From Calothrix sp. NIES-4101 (GTDB lineage: Bacteria > Cyanobacteriota > Cyanobacteriia > Cyanobacteriales > Nostocaceae), in assembly GCA_004296455.1 (NCBI GenBank), contig AP018280.1, forward strand, positions 2,356,001-2,420,000: DNA of 64,000 bases, in the 5' to 3' direction. The stretch's first letter is position 1, and each line of letters starts with the position of its first letter. The position numbers and the translations under genes were made by a program. The notes below the pieces were generated by a model. That model was not told where the DNA came from and did not search any database. It was given only the letters and a program-made list of their open reading frames with translations. Positions 18,611 through 27,611 of the stretch are shown here, one piece after another.

Positions 18611-19141
18611 TTATTGTTTGGCAATTGCCACTGCAACTGTCACATTACCTTGAAGATTTCGATTTTTAGAAGAAAATTTTTGTTTAGGAATTAGAAGATG
18701 ATTCATTGACTTTTCTAGGTTACTTCTGTAATGAAGTGAATGCTCAAAATCATTTTCCTGATTTGCCGGGTATATCTTCTTTCCGGCATTTTCCATTTCT
18801 GGATGCAAATTTACATGAGAAATATCATAACTAGCAAGAATTGCCGCAGCTTCAGCAACACTAAAAGTTCCTATTTGAGCAGCAACAAATTCTGAATAAT
18901 TCGGTACGATAATATGCCTTAAAAGCTCTGCTGGGAATGTTTTTAATAATAAATTACGGGATTGACAAAATTGGATTAAACCAATTTCTGAGACCTTAGT
19001 ATCAATAGTTGCAATACCAATGATCGCACTTTCTGATAATCCATGTTCTCGAAAAATTTGTGAGATTGCAAACTCAATTAATTCTCGTGAAGTCCCCCTT
19101 GTACAGCCAATCCCAACCCACAATCTAGAAATGTAATCCAC
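18611..19141 (-). CDS. CobE/CbiG C-terminal domain protein (cobalamin biosynthesis)
   Basis: 176 residues. The N-terminal 130 match the CbiG C-terminal/CobE domain: LWVGIGCTRGTSRELIEFAI, then GIATIDTKVSEIGLIQFCQ, and GTFSVAEAAAILASY. CbiG opens the ring-A lactone of cobalt-precorrin-5A in the anaerobic B12 pathway; the C-terminal domain alone corresponds to CobE of the aerobic route, with a role not well defined. The last 40 residues (KKIYPANQENDFEHSLHYRS onward) are extra and look unstructured. It starts 8 bp after the end of a cytochrome b561-like gene on the same strand, so the two are probably co-transcribed. No other cob/cbi gene is in the window. Confidence 0.8.
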   Translation of the reverse strand: MDYISRLWVGIGCTRGTSRELIEFAISQIFREHGLSESAIIGIATIDTKVSEIGLIQFCQSRNLLLKTFPAELLRHIIVPNYSEFVAAQIGTFSVAEAAAILASYDISHVNLHPEMENAGKKIYPANQENDFEHSLHYRSNLEKSMNHLLIPKQKFSSKNRNLQGNVTVAVAIAKQ

Positions 19142-19149
19142 CTGAGTGA

Positions 19150-19755
19150 CTACTGATTTTTCCGAAACATATTCATGACTTTATCACGCCACAAAGCTGG
19201 GCTATCTTCAGGGCGATATGTTGTCTTCACCATTGATAGTAACAAAGGTAAACCACCAACTTTTGCACTCATTAAGAGATGCAGCGCTAGAGCTAAGACT
19301 ATCACAACCCAAGCAATTAAATGCACTGCATAAGCAACATGATTAAAATCACTTAGTGGTAGCCAGCTTTCATCTTGAAACTTACCAGAAATAACTGAAA
19401 ATAGTACCGCTACAATCATTAAAGTATTAGTAATTCTTTGTAATGCGTACCACCAAATAGGTGTACCAAAATTACTAATTTGTTGAAAAGTATCTGCTTG
19501 TACTAAACGTTTTCTACCCGCTTGCCAACAATAAATTAAAAATAAAGGTAAGGCGACATAAACAATAAAAAAGCCAAATGTACCGTGAATATCAATTAAA
19601 CTACGATTTCTTGTAGTAATAGATAAAGCTCCAAATCTCCGATCCCAACTGTCATAAACCAAAAAGCCTGTAATTGCCGCACCAATAATTAATAATGCAT
19701 TCATTCCATGAAGCAAGCGTAATAAAAATGGTTGGTATGGTTGAGAACGAGGCAT
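19150..19755 (-). CDS. Cytochrome b/b561-like membrane protein
   Basis: About 201 residues from MPRSQPYQPFLLRLLHGMNA, the start seen in related cyanobacterial proteins; an upstream ATG at 19806 would add 17 residues. Four membrane helices are visible. Candidate haem-ligating His residues are in RLLHGMNALL (helix 1), DIHGTFGFFIVY (helix 2), and HVAYAVHLIAWVVIVLALALHLLMSA (helices 3-4), fitting a di-haem b-type cytochrome of the Ni-hydrogenase/b561 group (PF01292-like). It may shuttle electrons across the membrane. Partner unknown; a CobE-like gene follows immediately. Confidence 0.75.
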   Translation of the reverse strand: MPRSQPYQPFLLRLLHGMNALLIIGAAITGFLVYDSWDRRFGALSITTRNRSLIDIHGTFGFFIVYVALPLFLIYCWQAGRKRLVQADTFQQISNFGTPIWWYALQRITNTLMIVAVLFSVISGKFQDESWLPLSDFNHVAYAVHLIAWVVIVLALALHLLMSAKVGGLPLLLSMVKTTYRPEDSPALWRDKVMNMFRKNQ

Positions 19756-19958
19756 AACTTTATTTAGCCTAACTTTGATAAAGTACATTGATTCAAAAAA
19801 CCACATCCTACGAATCTAGGTATTATAGAATACAAATATTACAAATCTGGATATGTGGAATTTTTACTTGTACTTAGTGTAACAACTTATCAGGATAGTC
19901 AAGAGGTTATGCCAATTACAAATATTTATTGCAGGTTGTATCCTTGGAGAATATTAGA

Positions 19959-19984
19959 TAGAGACATTACACATAACGTCTCTA
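19959..19984. repeat. Short palindromic dispersed repeat
   Basis: TAGAGACATT-acacat-AACGTCTCTA, a 10-bp stem with one mismatch. It is a variant of the gagacgtt/aacgtctc palindromes common between genes in filamentous cyanobacteria (general knowledge). An open frame over it (19855-20067) is not believed. Confidence 0.5.
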
Positions 19985-20045
19985 CAATATTTTGGGGCTT
20001 TGAGGCAGATTATATAGATATACTTGGGAATGAAATCAGCAGACA

Positions 20046-20981
20046 TCAGAACTGCATCAATGACTGAAAGCGTTCATCTTGGCGGATAATATCAAATTCA
20101 GCACAGGTTTGGATAATTTTGATGTATTTGTCAGGACAAAGACTGATTGCTTGACGTAAATTTTCAATTGCCCGATCGCAATTATTTAAGAATACATAAC
20201 AACGGGCACGGTTATACCAAAGAATGTCATTATTGGGTACGAATTCTAATGCTTGGGTATAAGAAACAATTGCATTATCGTAGTTTTTCAGATGTTCCCA
20301 GGCAACACCTTGATGGAACCAAGCTCGATGATATTTTGGTTGAATTTTCAGAACCCGTTCAAAGCTGAGAATGGCTTTTGTGTAGTTGCCCCATTCATTT
20401 AAATTTATACCGCGATAATACCAAGCTAAAATATTTTTAGGATTGAACTCGATGGCGCGATCGTAACTATTTAACGCGTCTTCATAACGTCCTAATTGTT
20501 TCAAAGCATTTCCCCGGTTGTACCATGCCCAGTAAGCATCCGGTTGTAATTTTAAAGTCCGCTCAAAGCTTTTAATTGCTTTCTCATACCGCCCTAAATC
20601 GCATAAAGTTAAACCGCGATTGTGCCAAGCCGTTGCCGCATTTGGATTAAACTCGATCGCCCGCTCGAAACTATTAAGCGCTTCCTCATAAAGCTCCAGT
20701 TTGCCAAGAGCGATAGCCCGGTTGTGCCAAACCCAACAATCATCCTGCTTTAACAGTAACATTTCATCAAAGCAAGCGATCGCCAAAGCGTGTTTTCCTA
20801 AAGATCCCAGTGCAAAACCTTTCTGAAACATGGCTTCGGGGTATTCTGGCTTACATTTTAGCGCTTTATCGAAACTTGCGATCGCAGCTTCAAATTTTTC
20901 TACCTTGTTACGACGTAAGCCCTGCTGGAAGAAAAATTCTGCTTCGAGATTCAGAGTAAGCTTAAATGAATTTGGCATCAT
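20046..20981 (-). CDS. Tetratricopeptide repeat protein
   Basis: 311 residues made of about eight consecutive 34-residue TPR units from residue 12 onward, each with the WYNRG/ALxxLGRYEEA/A(I/L)xSFxRA pattern (for example YWAWYNRGNALKQLGRYEDA). No signal peptide or extra catalytic domain. TPR arrays form protein-binding superhelices; the partner cannot be deduced. The high similarity between units suggests recent internal duplication. Single gene, divergent from the histidine kinase at 21223, with a 240-bp shared spacer. Confidence 0.9.
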   Translation of the reverse strand: MMPNSFKLTLNLEAEFFFQQGLRRNKVEKFEAAIASFDKALKCKPEYPEAMFQKGFALGSLGKHALAIACFDEMLLLKQDDCWVWHNRAIALGKLELYEEALNSFERAIEFNPNAATAWHNRGLTLCDLGRYEKAIKSFERTLKLQPDAYWAWYNRGNALKQLGRYEDALNSYDRAIEFNPKNILAWYYRGINLNEWGNYTKAILSFERVLKIQPKYHRAWFHQGVAWEHLKNYDNAIVSYTQALEFVPNNDILWYNRARCYVFLNNCDRAIENLRQAISLCPDKYIKIIQTCAEFDIIRQDERFQSLMQF

Positions 20982-21222
20982 ACCTTAGGAGGATTTTTTT
21001 CAAATTACATTCCCAAAACAATACCATGAGTTCACCATGACTTCATAGTTAAATTCCCATTAGTCAATAAAAATGAACAGGCTGGAGTATGTGGTTACAA
21101 TCCAATGTTCTCTGTCTGGTAATCATAAGCATTTCTGGGGAACAATATATACAGCTTTCGTAACCAGTCAATTTTTTATCGGTTATCAGTAGTGTTTAGA
21201 TTACATTTAAAAAATTTATTTT

Positions 21223-23688
21223 ATGCAGGAAAATACTTGCCACACTTCAAAATCAGTTCCAAACATCACAGAATCCGAATTATTGGCGAATAATCCCCAA
21301 ATTTTCCAAGCTATTTGGGCAGTGATGGATTGTGGGATTTATATTTTGGATGTTGTCGATGCTGGTACTGATTTCCGGTTTGTTGGTTTTAATCCTGCAT
21401 TTACACGTATGAGTCCAGTAGCAATAGAAACTCTACTTGGAAAAACTCATGCAGAAATATTTCCTGATAAAATTGCCAAAATCTATTGTCAACGTTATGC
21501 TGAGTGCTTTAAATCTGGACAGAATATTCGTTTTCAAGAACAATTTTGTGTTGATGGTAAGATTACTTTCCTGACGGTGACAGTTGCACCTTTAATGGAT
21601 AAAACACCAATCCAGCAACTTGTCGCTACAGTTACATATATTAGTGAACCAAATATTAGTAAAACATTTTCACTAAACCCGCAATCACTATTTCAATTTT
21701 TACTCGATAATTCACCTCCAATCACTGACATTAAAAATAATATTCAAGTTATTTATCCACAGTCGCCAATCGCTCAAGCCGACGCTATTCATACATATTT
21801 AAATTCAAACTTAAATTCAAACTTAAATTTGCAATCAAGTTTGCAATCAGATTTGTCATCGCATTTAAGATTCTCCCTCTCAAAAACAATTGCCCAGAAT
21901 TCTGATGTCATTAGTAGTGAAGATATTAAAGAACATCAAATTTTAGAAAAACTCCGTGCGGAGGCAGAAAAAGCTTTACAAGCGACTGAAGAGCGTTTAC
22001 AAACAGTAATTAGTTCTGCTCCTTTAATATTATATGCACTCAATTGCCAGGGTATATTTACTTTTTCTGACGGTAAAGCTTTGGAAGTATTAGGTTTAAA
22101 ACCAGGGCAAGTAGTTGGTTTATCTGTTTATGAACTATATCAAGATTCTCCGGATTTGTTGGATTCTATTCAACAGGTTTTAAGTGGTCAAGAGTTAACT
22201 TGTACTACTGAAAGTATGGGAGTTACTTTCGAGCAACATCTTGTTCCTCAACGGGATGAATCGGGTAAGATAATTGGTTTAATTGGAGTTGCACTTGATA
22301 TTAGCAAACGTAAAGCAGCAGAAATCAAATTACAAGAACAAGAAGAATTCTTACGTACAGTATTTGAAGGTGCAGAAAATCCCATCTTCGTAGTCGATAT
22401 TCACGATAATGGAGAAGTTTACTATAGTGCTTGGAATAGTTCTACGGAAAGAGTTACAGGCTTAAAAAGAACAGAAGTTATTGGCAAAACACTCAAGCAA
22501 GTACATGGTGAAAGTGAAAGTTTAGCACTGTACAAAAGAGTGGCAGAATGCTTACAAACTGGAAAACCTATTTTAGATGAAGAATGCTTAACTTTTAACA
22601 ATCAGCCACTTTGGAGTGCAATTACTGTTAGCCCTGTACAAAATAATGATGGTAAAATTCATCGAATTGTGGTGACAACATTGAATATTACCCAGCGCAA
22701 ACTGATTGAGATTCAACTTCAAAAACAAACTGAAGAACTGCAACAAACCCTTACAGAACTGCAACATGCTCAAGCACAACTTGTTCAAAGTGAAAAAATG
22801 TCATCTTTAGGGCAATTGGTTGCAGGAGTTGCTCACGAAATCAATAACCCCGTCAGTTTTATCTACAGTAATCTAGAACCAGCAGCAGAATACATCAAAA
22901 ATTTATTTAATTTACTACAACTTTATCAAGAATATTATCCAGAACCAGTCACAGCAGTTCAAGATGAAATTGAAGCGATAGATTTAGAATTTATCGCCCA
23001 AGATTTACCAAAATTACTCTCATCAATGAAAATGGGTGCAAATAGAATTAAACAAATTGTTCTCTCTCTTCGCACTTTTTCCCGGATGGATGAAGCTGAA
23101 TATAAAACAGTGAATATTCATCAAGGAATTGATAGCACTTTGGTAATCTTAGAGCATCGGCTCCGAGAAACTAGTTATAGACAACAAATTAATGTAATCA
23201 AACAATATGGGAAATTACCGGAAGTTGAGTGTTATGCAGGTCAATTAAATCAAGTATTTATGAATATTTTGAGTAATGCGATCGATGCTTTAGAAGAAAA
23301 AATTACTAATCCAAATATCGTCAGTGAAGAGGAAAATTTTATTCCAACAATATGGATTCAAACTCAATTAATTAATCCCGAGAATATCAATTCTGAGAAA
23401 ATTAATGCAGAACATAAAAATCTCCAAAATCCCTCCAATATCGCCCTAATTATGATTCGGATTGCTGATAATGGCTTTGGGATACCACAAGCAGTTCAAA
23501 AGCGGCTATTTGACCCCTTTTATACAACCAAAGCAGTTGGTAAAGGTACTGGTATGGGTTTATCAATTAGCTATCAAATTATTACCGAAAAACATGGCGG
23601 ACAATTAAAATGTATTTCCTCTCCCGGTAAAGGAGCAGAATTTATCATTACAATTCCCCACAAACAAAGTAAAGTCACCCATGCTTAA
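21223..23688 (+). CDS. PAS-domain sensor histidine kinase
   Basis: 821 residues, no membrane segment, so a soluble sensor. PAS-like domains lie at about 26-140, 255-365 and 375-490. A HisKA region has the phospho-acceptor His538 (GVAHEINNPVSFIYSNL). The ATPase domain (about 660-815) has N-box NQVFMNILSNAIDAL, G1 IADNGFGIP, F-box FDPFYTTK and G2 GTGMGLSIS. It belongs to the large cyanobacterial orphan-kinase group with a long coiled linker before HisKA (QTEELQQTLTELQHAQAQLV). Between PAS1 and PAS2 an in-frame tandem repeat encodes NLNSNLNSNLN and a related run. No receiver domain and no adjacent response regulator, so it is an orphan kinase. Signal unknown. Confidence 0.92.
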   Translation: MQENTCHTSKSVPNITESELLANNPQIFQAIWAVMDCGIYILDVVDAGTDFRFVGFNPAFTRMSPVAIETLLGKTHAEIFPDKIAKIYCQRYAECFKSGQNIRFQEQFCVDGKITFLTVTVAPLMDKTPIQQLVATVTYISEPNISKTFSLNPQSLFQFLLDNSPPITDIKNNIQVIYPQSPIAQADAIHTYLNSNLNSNLNLQSSLQSDLSSHLRFSLSKTIAQNSDVISSEDIKEHQILEKLRAEAEKALQATEERLQTVISSAPLILYALNCQGIFTFSDGKALEVLGLKPGQVVGLSVYELYQDSPDLLDSIQQVLSGQELTCTTESMGVTFEQHLVPQRDESGKIIGLIGVALDISKRKAAEIKLQEQEEFLRTVFEGAENPIFVVDIHDNGEVYYSAWNSSTERVTGLKRTEVIGKTLKQVHGESESLALYKRVAECLQTGKPILDEECLTFNNQPLWSAITVSPVQNNDGKIHRIVVTTLNITQRKLIEIQLQKQTEELQQTLTELQHAQAQLVQSEKMSSLGQLVAGVAHEINNPVSFIYSNLEPAAEYIKNLFNLLQLYQEYYPEPVTAVQDEIEAIDLEFIAQDLPKLLSSMKMGANRIKQIVLSLRTFSRMDEAEYKTVNIHQGIDSTLVILEHRLRETSYRQQINVIKQYGKLPEVECYAGQLNQVFMNILSNAIDALEEKITNPNIVSEEENFIPTIWIQTQLINPENINSEKINAEHKNLQNPSNIALIMIRIADNGFGIPQAVQKRLFDPFYTTKAVGKGTGMGLSISYQIITEKHGGQLKCISSPGKGAEFIITIPHKQSKVTHA
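21799..21831 (+). repeat. 12-bp in-frame tandem repeat
   Basis: About two and a half copies of ttaaattcaaac, followed by two diverged caatcaagtttg-like units. It encodes an NLNS repeat inside the histidine kinase linker, so unit changes would keep the frame. Confidence 0.7.
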
Positions 23689-23773
23689 CTAAAAACTGTT
23701 GATTCTGACTCCGAAATTATGCTAATTTTTGTCAAAATGTAATTAGAGAACATTTATCGAGCAATAATTACCC

Positions 23774-24058
23774 ATGGCAACAGCGACTTGGAACGGTGCA
23801 GTATTAGCAGAAAGCAATAATACAGTAGTTGTTGAAGGCAATCATTACTTCCCTGCTGAAGCAATTAACAAGCAATACTTCAAAGACAGTGATACCCACA
23901 CCACTTGTCCCTGGAAGGGAGTGGCTAGCTATTACAGCATTGAAGTGGATGGACAAATCAACAAAGACGCAGCTTGGTATTATCCCAATGCTAAAGAAAA
24001 AGCCAAACAGATTGAAGGTTATGTAGCCTTTTGGCGTGGTGTCAAAGTCGAAGCGTAA
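23774..24058 (+). CDS. DUF427 domain-containing protein
   Basis: 94 residues, single domain. Key features are TWNGAVLAESNNTVVVEGNHYFP, TTCPWKGVASYYSIEVDG, and AAWYYPNAKEKAKQIEGYVAFWRGVKVE, the classic DUF427 (PF04248) pattern. The fold is a small beta barrel; function is unproven. It follows the histidine kinase by 85 bp on the same strand. A second, longer DUF427 protein is encoded at 53032. Confidence 0.92.
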   Translation: MATATWNGAVLAESNNTVVVEGNHYFPAEAINKQYFKDSDTHTTCPWKGVASYYSIEVDGQINKDAAWYYPNAKEKAKQIEGYVAFWRGVKVEA

Positions 24059-24160
24059 AGGAATAGGAAAATTTAGAAACTTGAAAACAGGGGAATATGT
24101 CACATATTCCTTTATTTCCTTGTTATGCCAATCTCCAATTCTCTATTATCTCCGCACCTA

Positions 24161-27100
24161 TTACTTACTCACTCCTGCGAGAGGAAAAATAATATCCTCC
24201 AAAGTTCGTAATAATTCTTGTTCGTTATAGGGTTTTGAGAAATAGGCACGCGCCCCCAATTGTATTGCTAGCTGTCGATGCTTATCACTACTGCGTGATG
24301 TCAACATAGCAACGGGTATAGTCTTAAAATCATTATTAGATTTAACGCGACCTAAAAATCCATAACCATCAATTCGAGGCATTTCGATATCACAAATCAC
24401 CGCTTGCACTTTTAAACCAGCTTGCAGTTTTTCCATTGCATCTTGCCCATCTTTGGCTTGTTCGACTAAATAACCAGCTTTTTCCAAAGTTAAAGCTAAG
24501 AAGCGGCGCACATTAATCGAGTCATCAACAATCAAAATAGTACCTTTTTGATTTCTGGGTGAGGATTCTGGTTTATCCTCTGGGGGTGTCAGAAAAGCTG
24601 TCTTCAAGCGTGTGGAAGATAGTTGTTGTTTCTGAGGATTCGCTTCGCTAATCGAATTCGACGAAGCCATCGCACTGCTTATCGTATATAATAGTTGCCC
24701 GACATTCACCAATGGAACAACACGCCCATCACCAAGAATCGTACAATTATTAAAGCCCATAGGTAGAGGAATATTCCCCTCAACCAAGCGAATTGCAACT
24801 TCCTGCTCTCCCCAAGTTCTTTCCACTGAGACTGCGACAGGCTGGTTTTTATCCTGGAAAATTAACACCGATTCGGCATTAATGGCTGGTGCTGTTTCCA
24901 AATTTGGGTTGTCTTGACGAGGGCAATTAAATTCTAAATATCTGCCCAAGCGTATCAATGGCAACATATTTCCTTGCCAATTTAGGAATTCGCCATTCGC
25001 CATTGGAACTACAAGTTCTTCTTTTAGCAAGAAGATTTCCTCGACAACATCGGTTGGAAATGCCAGTAACATGCGATTGCTTTCTACTAGCAAGACTCTT
25101 GCCACAGATAGCGTAAATGGTACAGATAGGGTGAATGTTGTTCCTTGTCCTAACTCTGTATCGACTTTAACATCTCCGCGAACTTGCTTGAGGTTATTAC
25201 GGACAACATCCATGCCAACACCACGACCAGAAAGGGCTGTAACTTGGTTAGAGGTACTAAAACCCGGTTCAAAAATTAATGAGAGTAATTCTTCATCATT
25301 AGCTTGGGAAAGCAAAGCCGCATCCAACCCCATTTCTAGGGCGCGATCGCGAATTTTTTCGAGAGAAATTCCCCGTCCATCATCGCGTAAGGTAATAACT
25401 GTGCGGTTTCCAATGTGGGTAGCTTTAATTTCAATGGTTCCCTGTTCGGGTTTTCCGACTGCGATTCTGGCGCTTGGTTCTTCGATGCCGTGGTCGAAGG
25501 CATTCCGCACTAAATGCATTAATGGGTCGTGAAGTAACTCTAAGATACTGCGTTCGATCAGGGTGTTACCACCTTCGATTTTGAGTTGTACGTTTTTGCC
25601 ATATTCGATACATAGGTCGCGTAAAGCCCGGGGAAAACGATCAACTACATCTGCCAAGGGACGCATCCGGACTTGGGTGAGTTTGCGTTGGAGTTGTTTG
25701 GAAGTTTTATTAAGTTTGCGGGAAATATTATCGGTGTCATCAAGACTAATTTGTAGGTCTGTGGTGACTTCTTGTACCTGGACAATGGTTTCCATTACTT
25801 CCTGTGACAACAGGTTGAGTTCGTTGTATCTATCCATTTCCAAGATATCGAAGCGCTGATTGATACTAGTAATTTCGTTCCCATGACTGATTTCTAATTC
25901 GCGATCGCCATAATTGCCATAATTAAGATTGAGATTATCTTCAGGAGAATTATTATTGTTATTTGCCAAAGCTGTAATGCTTTGAGTCGCGATTTTATCG
26001 TAGGCAGTACGCAGATGTTGATTTTCTCGATCTAATACCTGCACCCGTTGGTTGAGGCTACGAACAAGTTTGCGTAGGCGTTCGAGTTGCAAGTTTAAAC
26101 CATTGCGCTGGATAATTAATTCGCCAAATAAATCATTGATTTGTTCGAGTTGCTTACTGGGAACGCGGACTGTATTTTCTTGAGAATCCCGTTCCTTGGG
26201 TTTCTCTGCTGGTTCAGTATTGGCTGCGGCGAACTGGCTAAATAAGTAATTGCTGTCTTGAATCTCCAAAGCCCCAACAGGTTCGGGTAATTGAACTTCG
26301 GCAAACTCAAAATTATTAGCACTTTCTTCTGCAAAGGCTGCTTCCAAAGCTTCAAAATCAGCATTTAAAACTTCATCATCAATCCAATTTGCCGCTAGAT
26401 ATTCGGGTTGTGGTTCTGGTTGAGTCAACTCGGCTACCGTTGCTATCTCCTCACTTGCCGTAGTCGTGAGTGGTAAATTGGCAACATCAAGCTCCACAGG
26501 TAAACTTTCCAGTTGATTAGTTAATACTAAAGCTTGCGATCGTCTCCAAGCATCAAGGGCTGCACGGGCAATTCTATCAACATGAACAGGATCAGCATAT
26601 TCTAAATGGTGAGTTACAGATTCGCACAGACGGCTAAAAGATTCCAACTGTAACATCTCACCCAATCCACCCAACTCCGCAGCCATAATACTCACTTCTT
26701 CCTTGAGGCTGCTAGCTGGTTGATGATTAAGCAAAATCGACTGCAAACGTTGCAAAGAAGCTTCAACTTCCGATTCAAACAGTAGCGGGACGATATCTTG
26801 ACCCTCTTCGGATGTCAACATTGTACTGGCATCTTCCGGGTTGGGGTCGCCCAAACGCTGGTGTAGTTCATCAAATACCGGGTAGCAGAAAGTTGCTAAC
26901 CATTCATCCTCCAAAACATTACCTTCCGAGTGCAGTTCGACGATTTGACGCAACCAATCAACACTAGCTAAAAGTAAACTCTGCAATTCGGTGTCAATTT
27001 CTAACGAATTTCGCTTAGTTTTCAAAACTTTAAACGAATCTTCGATTCGGTGTGCCAAATCGCTGAGAGCGCGAAAACCCATCATAGCTGCACCACCCTT

Positions 27101-27256
27101 AATCGAGTGGGCAGCGCGTAGTGCCGCATTGATTTTATCTATCTCAATCCCATGGGTTGTATCGATGTCGAGTAAAACCCCTTCTAAAGTATTTAGATAG
27201 TCTGTCGCTTCTTCCAGAAACTGCATCTGGATTTCATGTTCTTTGTCCTGTGACAT
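24161..27256 (-). CDS. CheA-type hybrid histidine kinase with C-terminal receiver (PilL/HmpE/PtxE-like)
   Basis: 1031 residues. An N-terminal Hpt domain has His50 (AAHSIKGGAAMMGF). A Glu/Pro-rich linker leads to the dimerisation region (about 380-460), then the CheA ATPase domain (HDPLMHLVRNAFDHGIE, LRDDGRGISLEKI, GRGVGMDVVRNNL). A CheW-like domain follows (about 715-860), then a receiver domain with phospho-acceptor Asp956 (VICDIEMPRIDGYGF) and conserved Lys in YFSKPYNEQEL. This Hpt-CheA-CheW-REC build is that of kinases driving type IV pilus motility and phototaxis. It is the last gene of a five-gene chemosensory operon, 355 bp after the MCP gene. Confidence 0.93.
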   Translation of the reverse strand: MSQDKEHEIQMQFLEEATDYLNTLEGVLLDIDTTHGIEIDKINAALRAAHSIKGGAAMMGFRALSDLAHRIEDSFKVLKTKRNSLEIDTELQSLLLASVDWLRQIVELHSEGNVLEDEWLATFCYPVFDELHQRLGDPNPEDASTMLTSEEGQDIVPLLFESEVEASLQRLQSILLNHQPASSLKEEVSIMAAELGGLGEMLQLESFSRLCESVTHHLEYADPVHVDRIARAALDAWRRSQALVLTNQLESLPVELDVANLPLTTTASEEIATVAELTQPEPQPEYLAANWIDDEVLNADFEALEAAFAEESANNFEFAEVQLPEPVGALEIQDSNYLFSQFAAANTEPAEKPKERDSQENTVRVPSKQLEQINDLFGELIIQRNGLNLQLERLRKLVRSLNQRVQVLDRENQHLRTAYDKIATQSITALANNNNNSPEDNLNLNYGNYGDRELEISHGNEITSINQRFDILEMDRYNELNLLSQEVMETIVQVQEVTTDLQISLDDTDNISRKLNKTSKQLQRKLTQVRMRPLADVVDRFPRALRDLCIEYGKNVQLKIEGGNTLIERSILELLHDPLMHLVRNAFDHGIEEPSARIAVGKPEQGTIEIKATHIGNRTVITLRDDGRGISLEKIRDRALEMGLDAALLSQANDEELLSLIFEPGFSTSNQVTALSGRGVGMDVVRNNLKQVRGDVKVDTELGQGTTFTLSVPFTLSVARVLLVESNRMLLAFPTDVVEEIFLLKEELVVPMANGEFLNWQGNMLPLIRLGRYLEFNCPRQDNPNLETAPAINAESVLIFQDKNQPVAVSVERTWGEQEVAIRLVEGNIPLPMGFNNCTILGDGRVVPLVNVGQLLYTISSAMASSNSISEANPQKQQLSSTRLKTAFLTPPEDKPESSPRNQKGTILIVDDSINVRRFLALTLEKAGYLVEQAKDGQDAMEKLQAGLKVQAVICDIEMPRIDGYGFLGRVKSNNDFKTIPVAMLTSRSSDKHRQLAIQLGARAYFSKPYNEQELLRTLEDIIFPLAGVSK

Positions 27257-27611
27257 GGTTTAGCCCCTCAGCCATTAGTTATTTGTTATGCGTTGGTGTT
27301 ATTCGTTGTTTGTTCTTTGTTCGATAAAATAGGACTTCTCCCATTTTCCCATTTACTTGGGAATGGGAAGCTACTTTAGGAATGTGGGTGGGTATTGGAA
27401 AACAATATGACTTAGTGATTAATAATTACTAGTTAAGAGTTAATAGTAACTAACAGTAAGAACTAAAAACTAGAAACTAATTAACATGTGTGGCTAAGTT
27501 GGACAAGTTAACCTGTAGTTGAGACACAATTATCACCATAAACCTCGCTACATACCCAATACCCCATGTCCCCTACACCACCAATAACCACTACCAATAA
27601 CCAACAAACAG
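27257..27611. other. Intergenic region inside the chemosensory cluster
   Basis: No gene. It is rich in short degenerate repeats of the type agaactaaaaactagaaactaa (about 27461-27482) and accaataaccactaccaataacca (about 27579-27602), resembling the tandemly repeated repetitive sequences of heterocystous cyanobacteria. Confidence 0.5.

Noticed and set aside
19855-20067. 70-codon open frame
   Set aside because: It crosses a palindromic intergenic repeat and overlaps the end of the TPR gene; no family resemblance.
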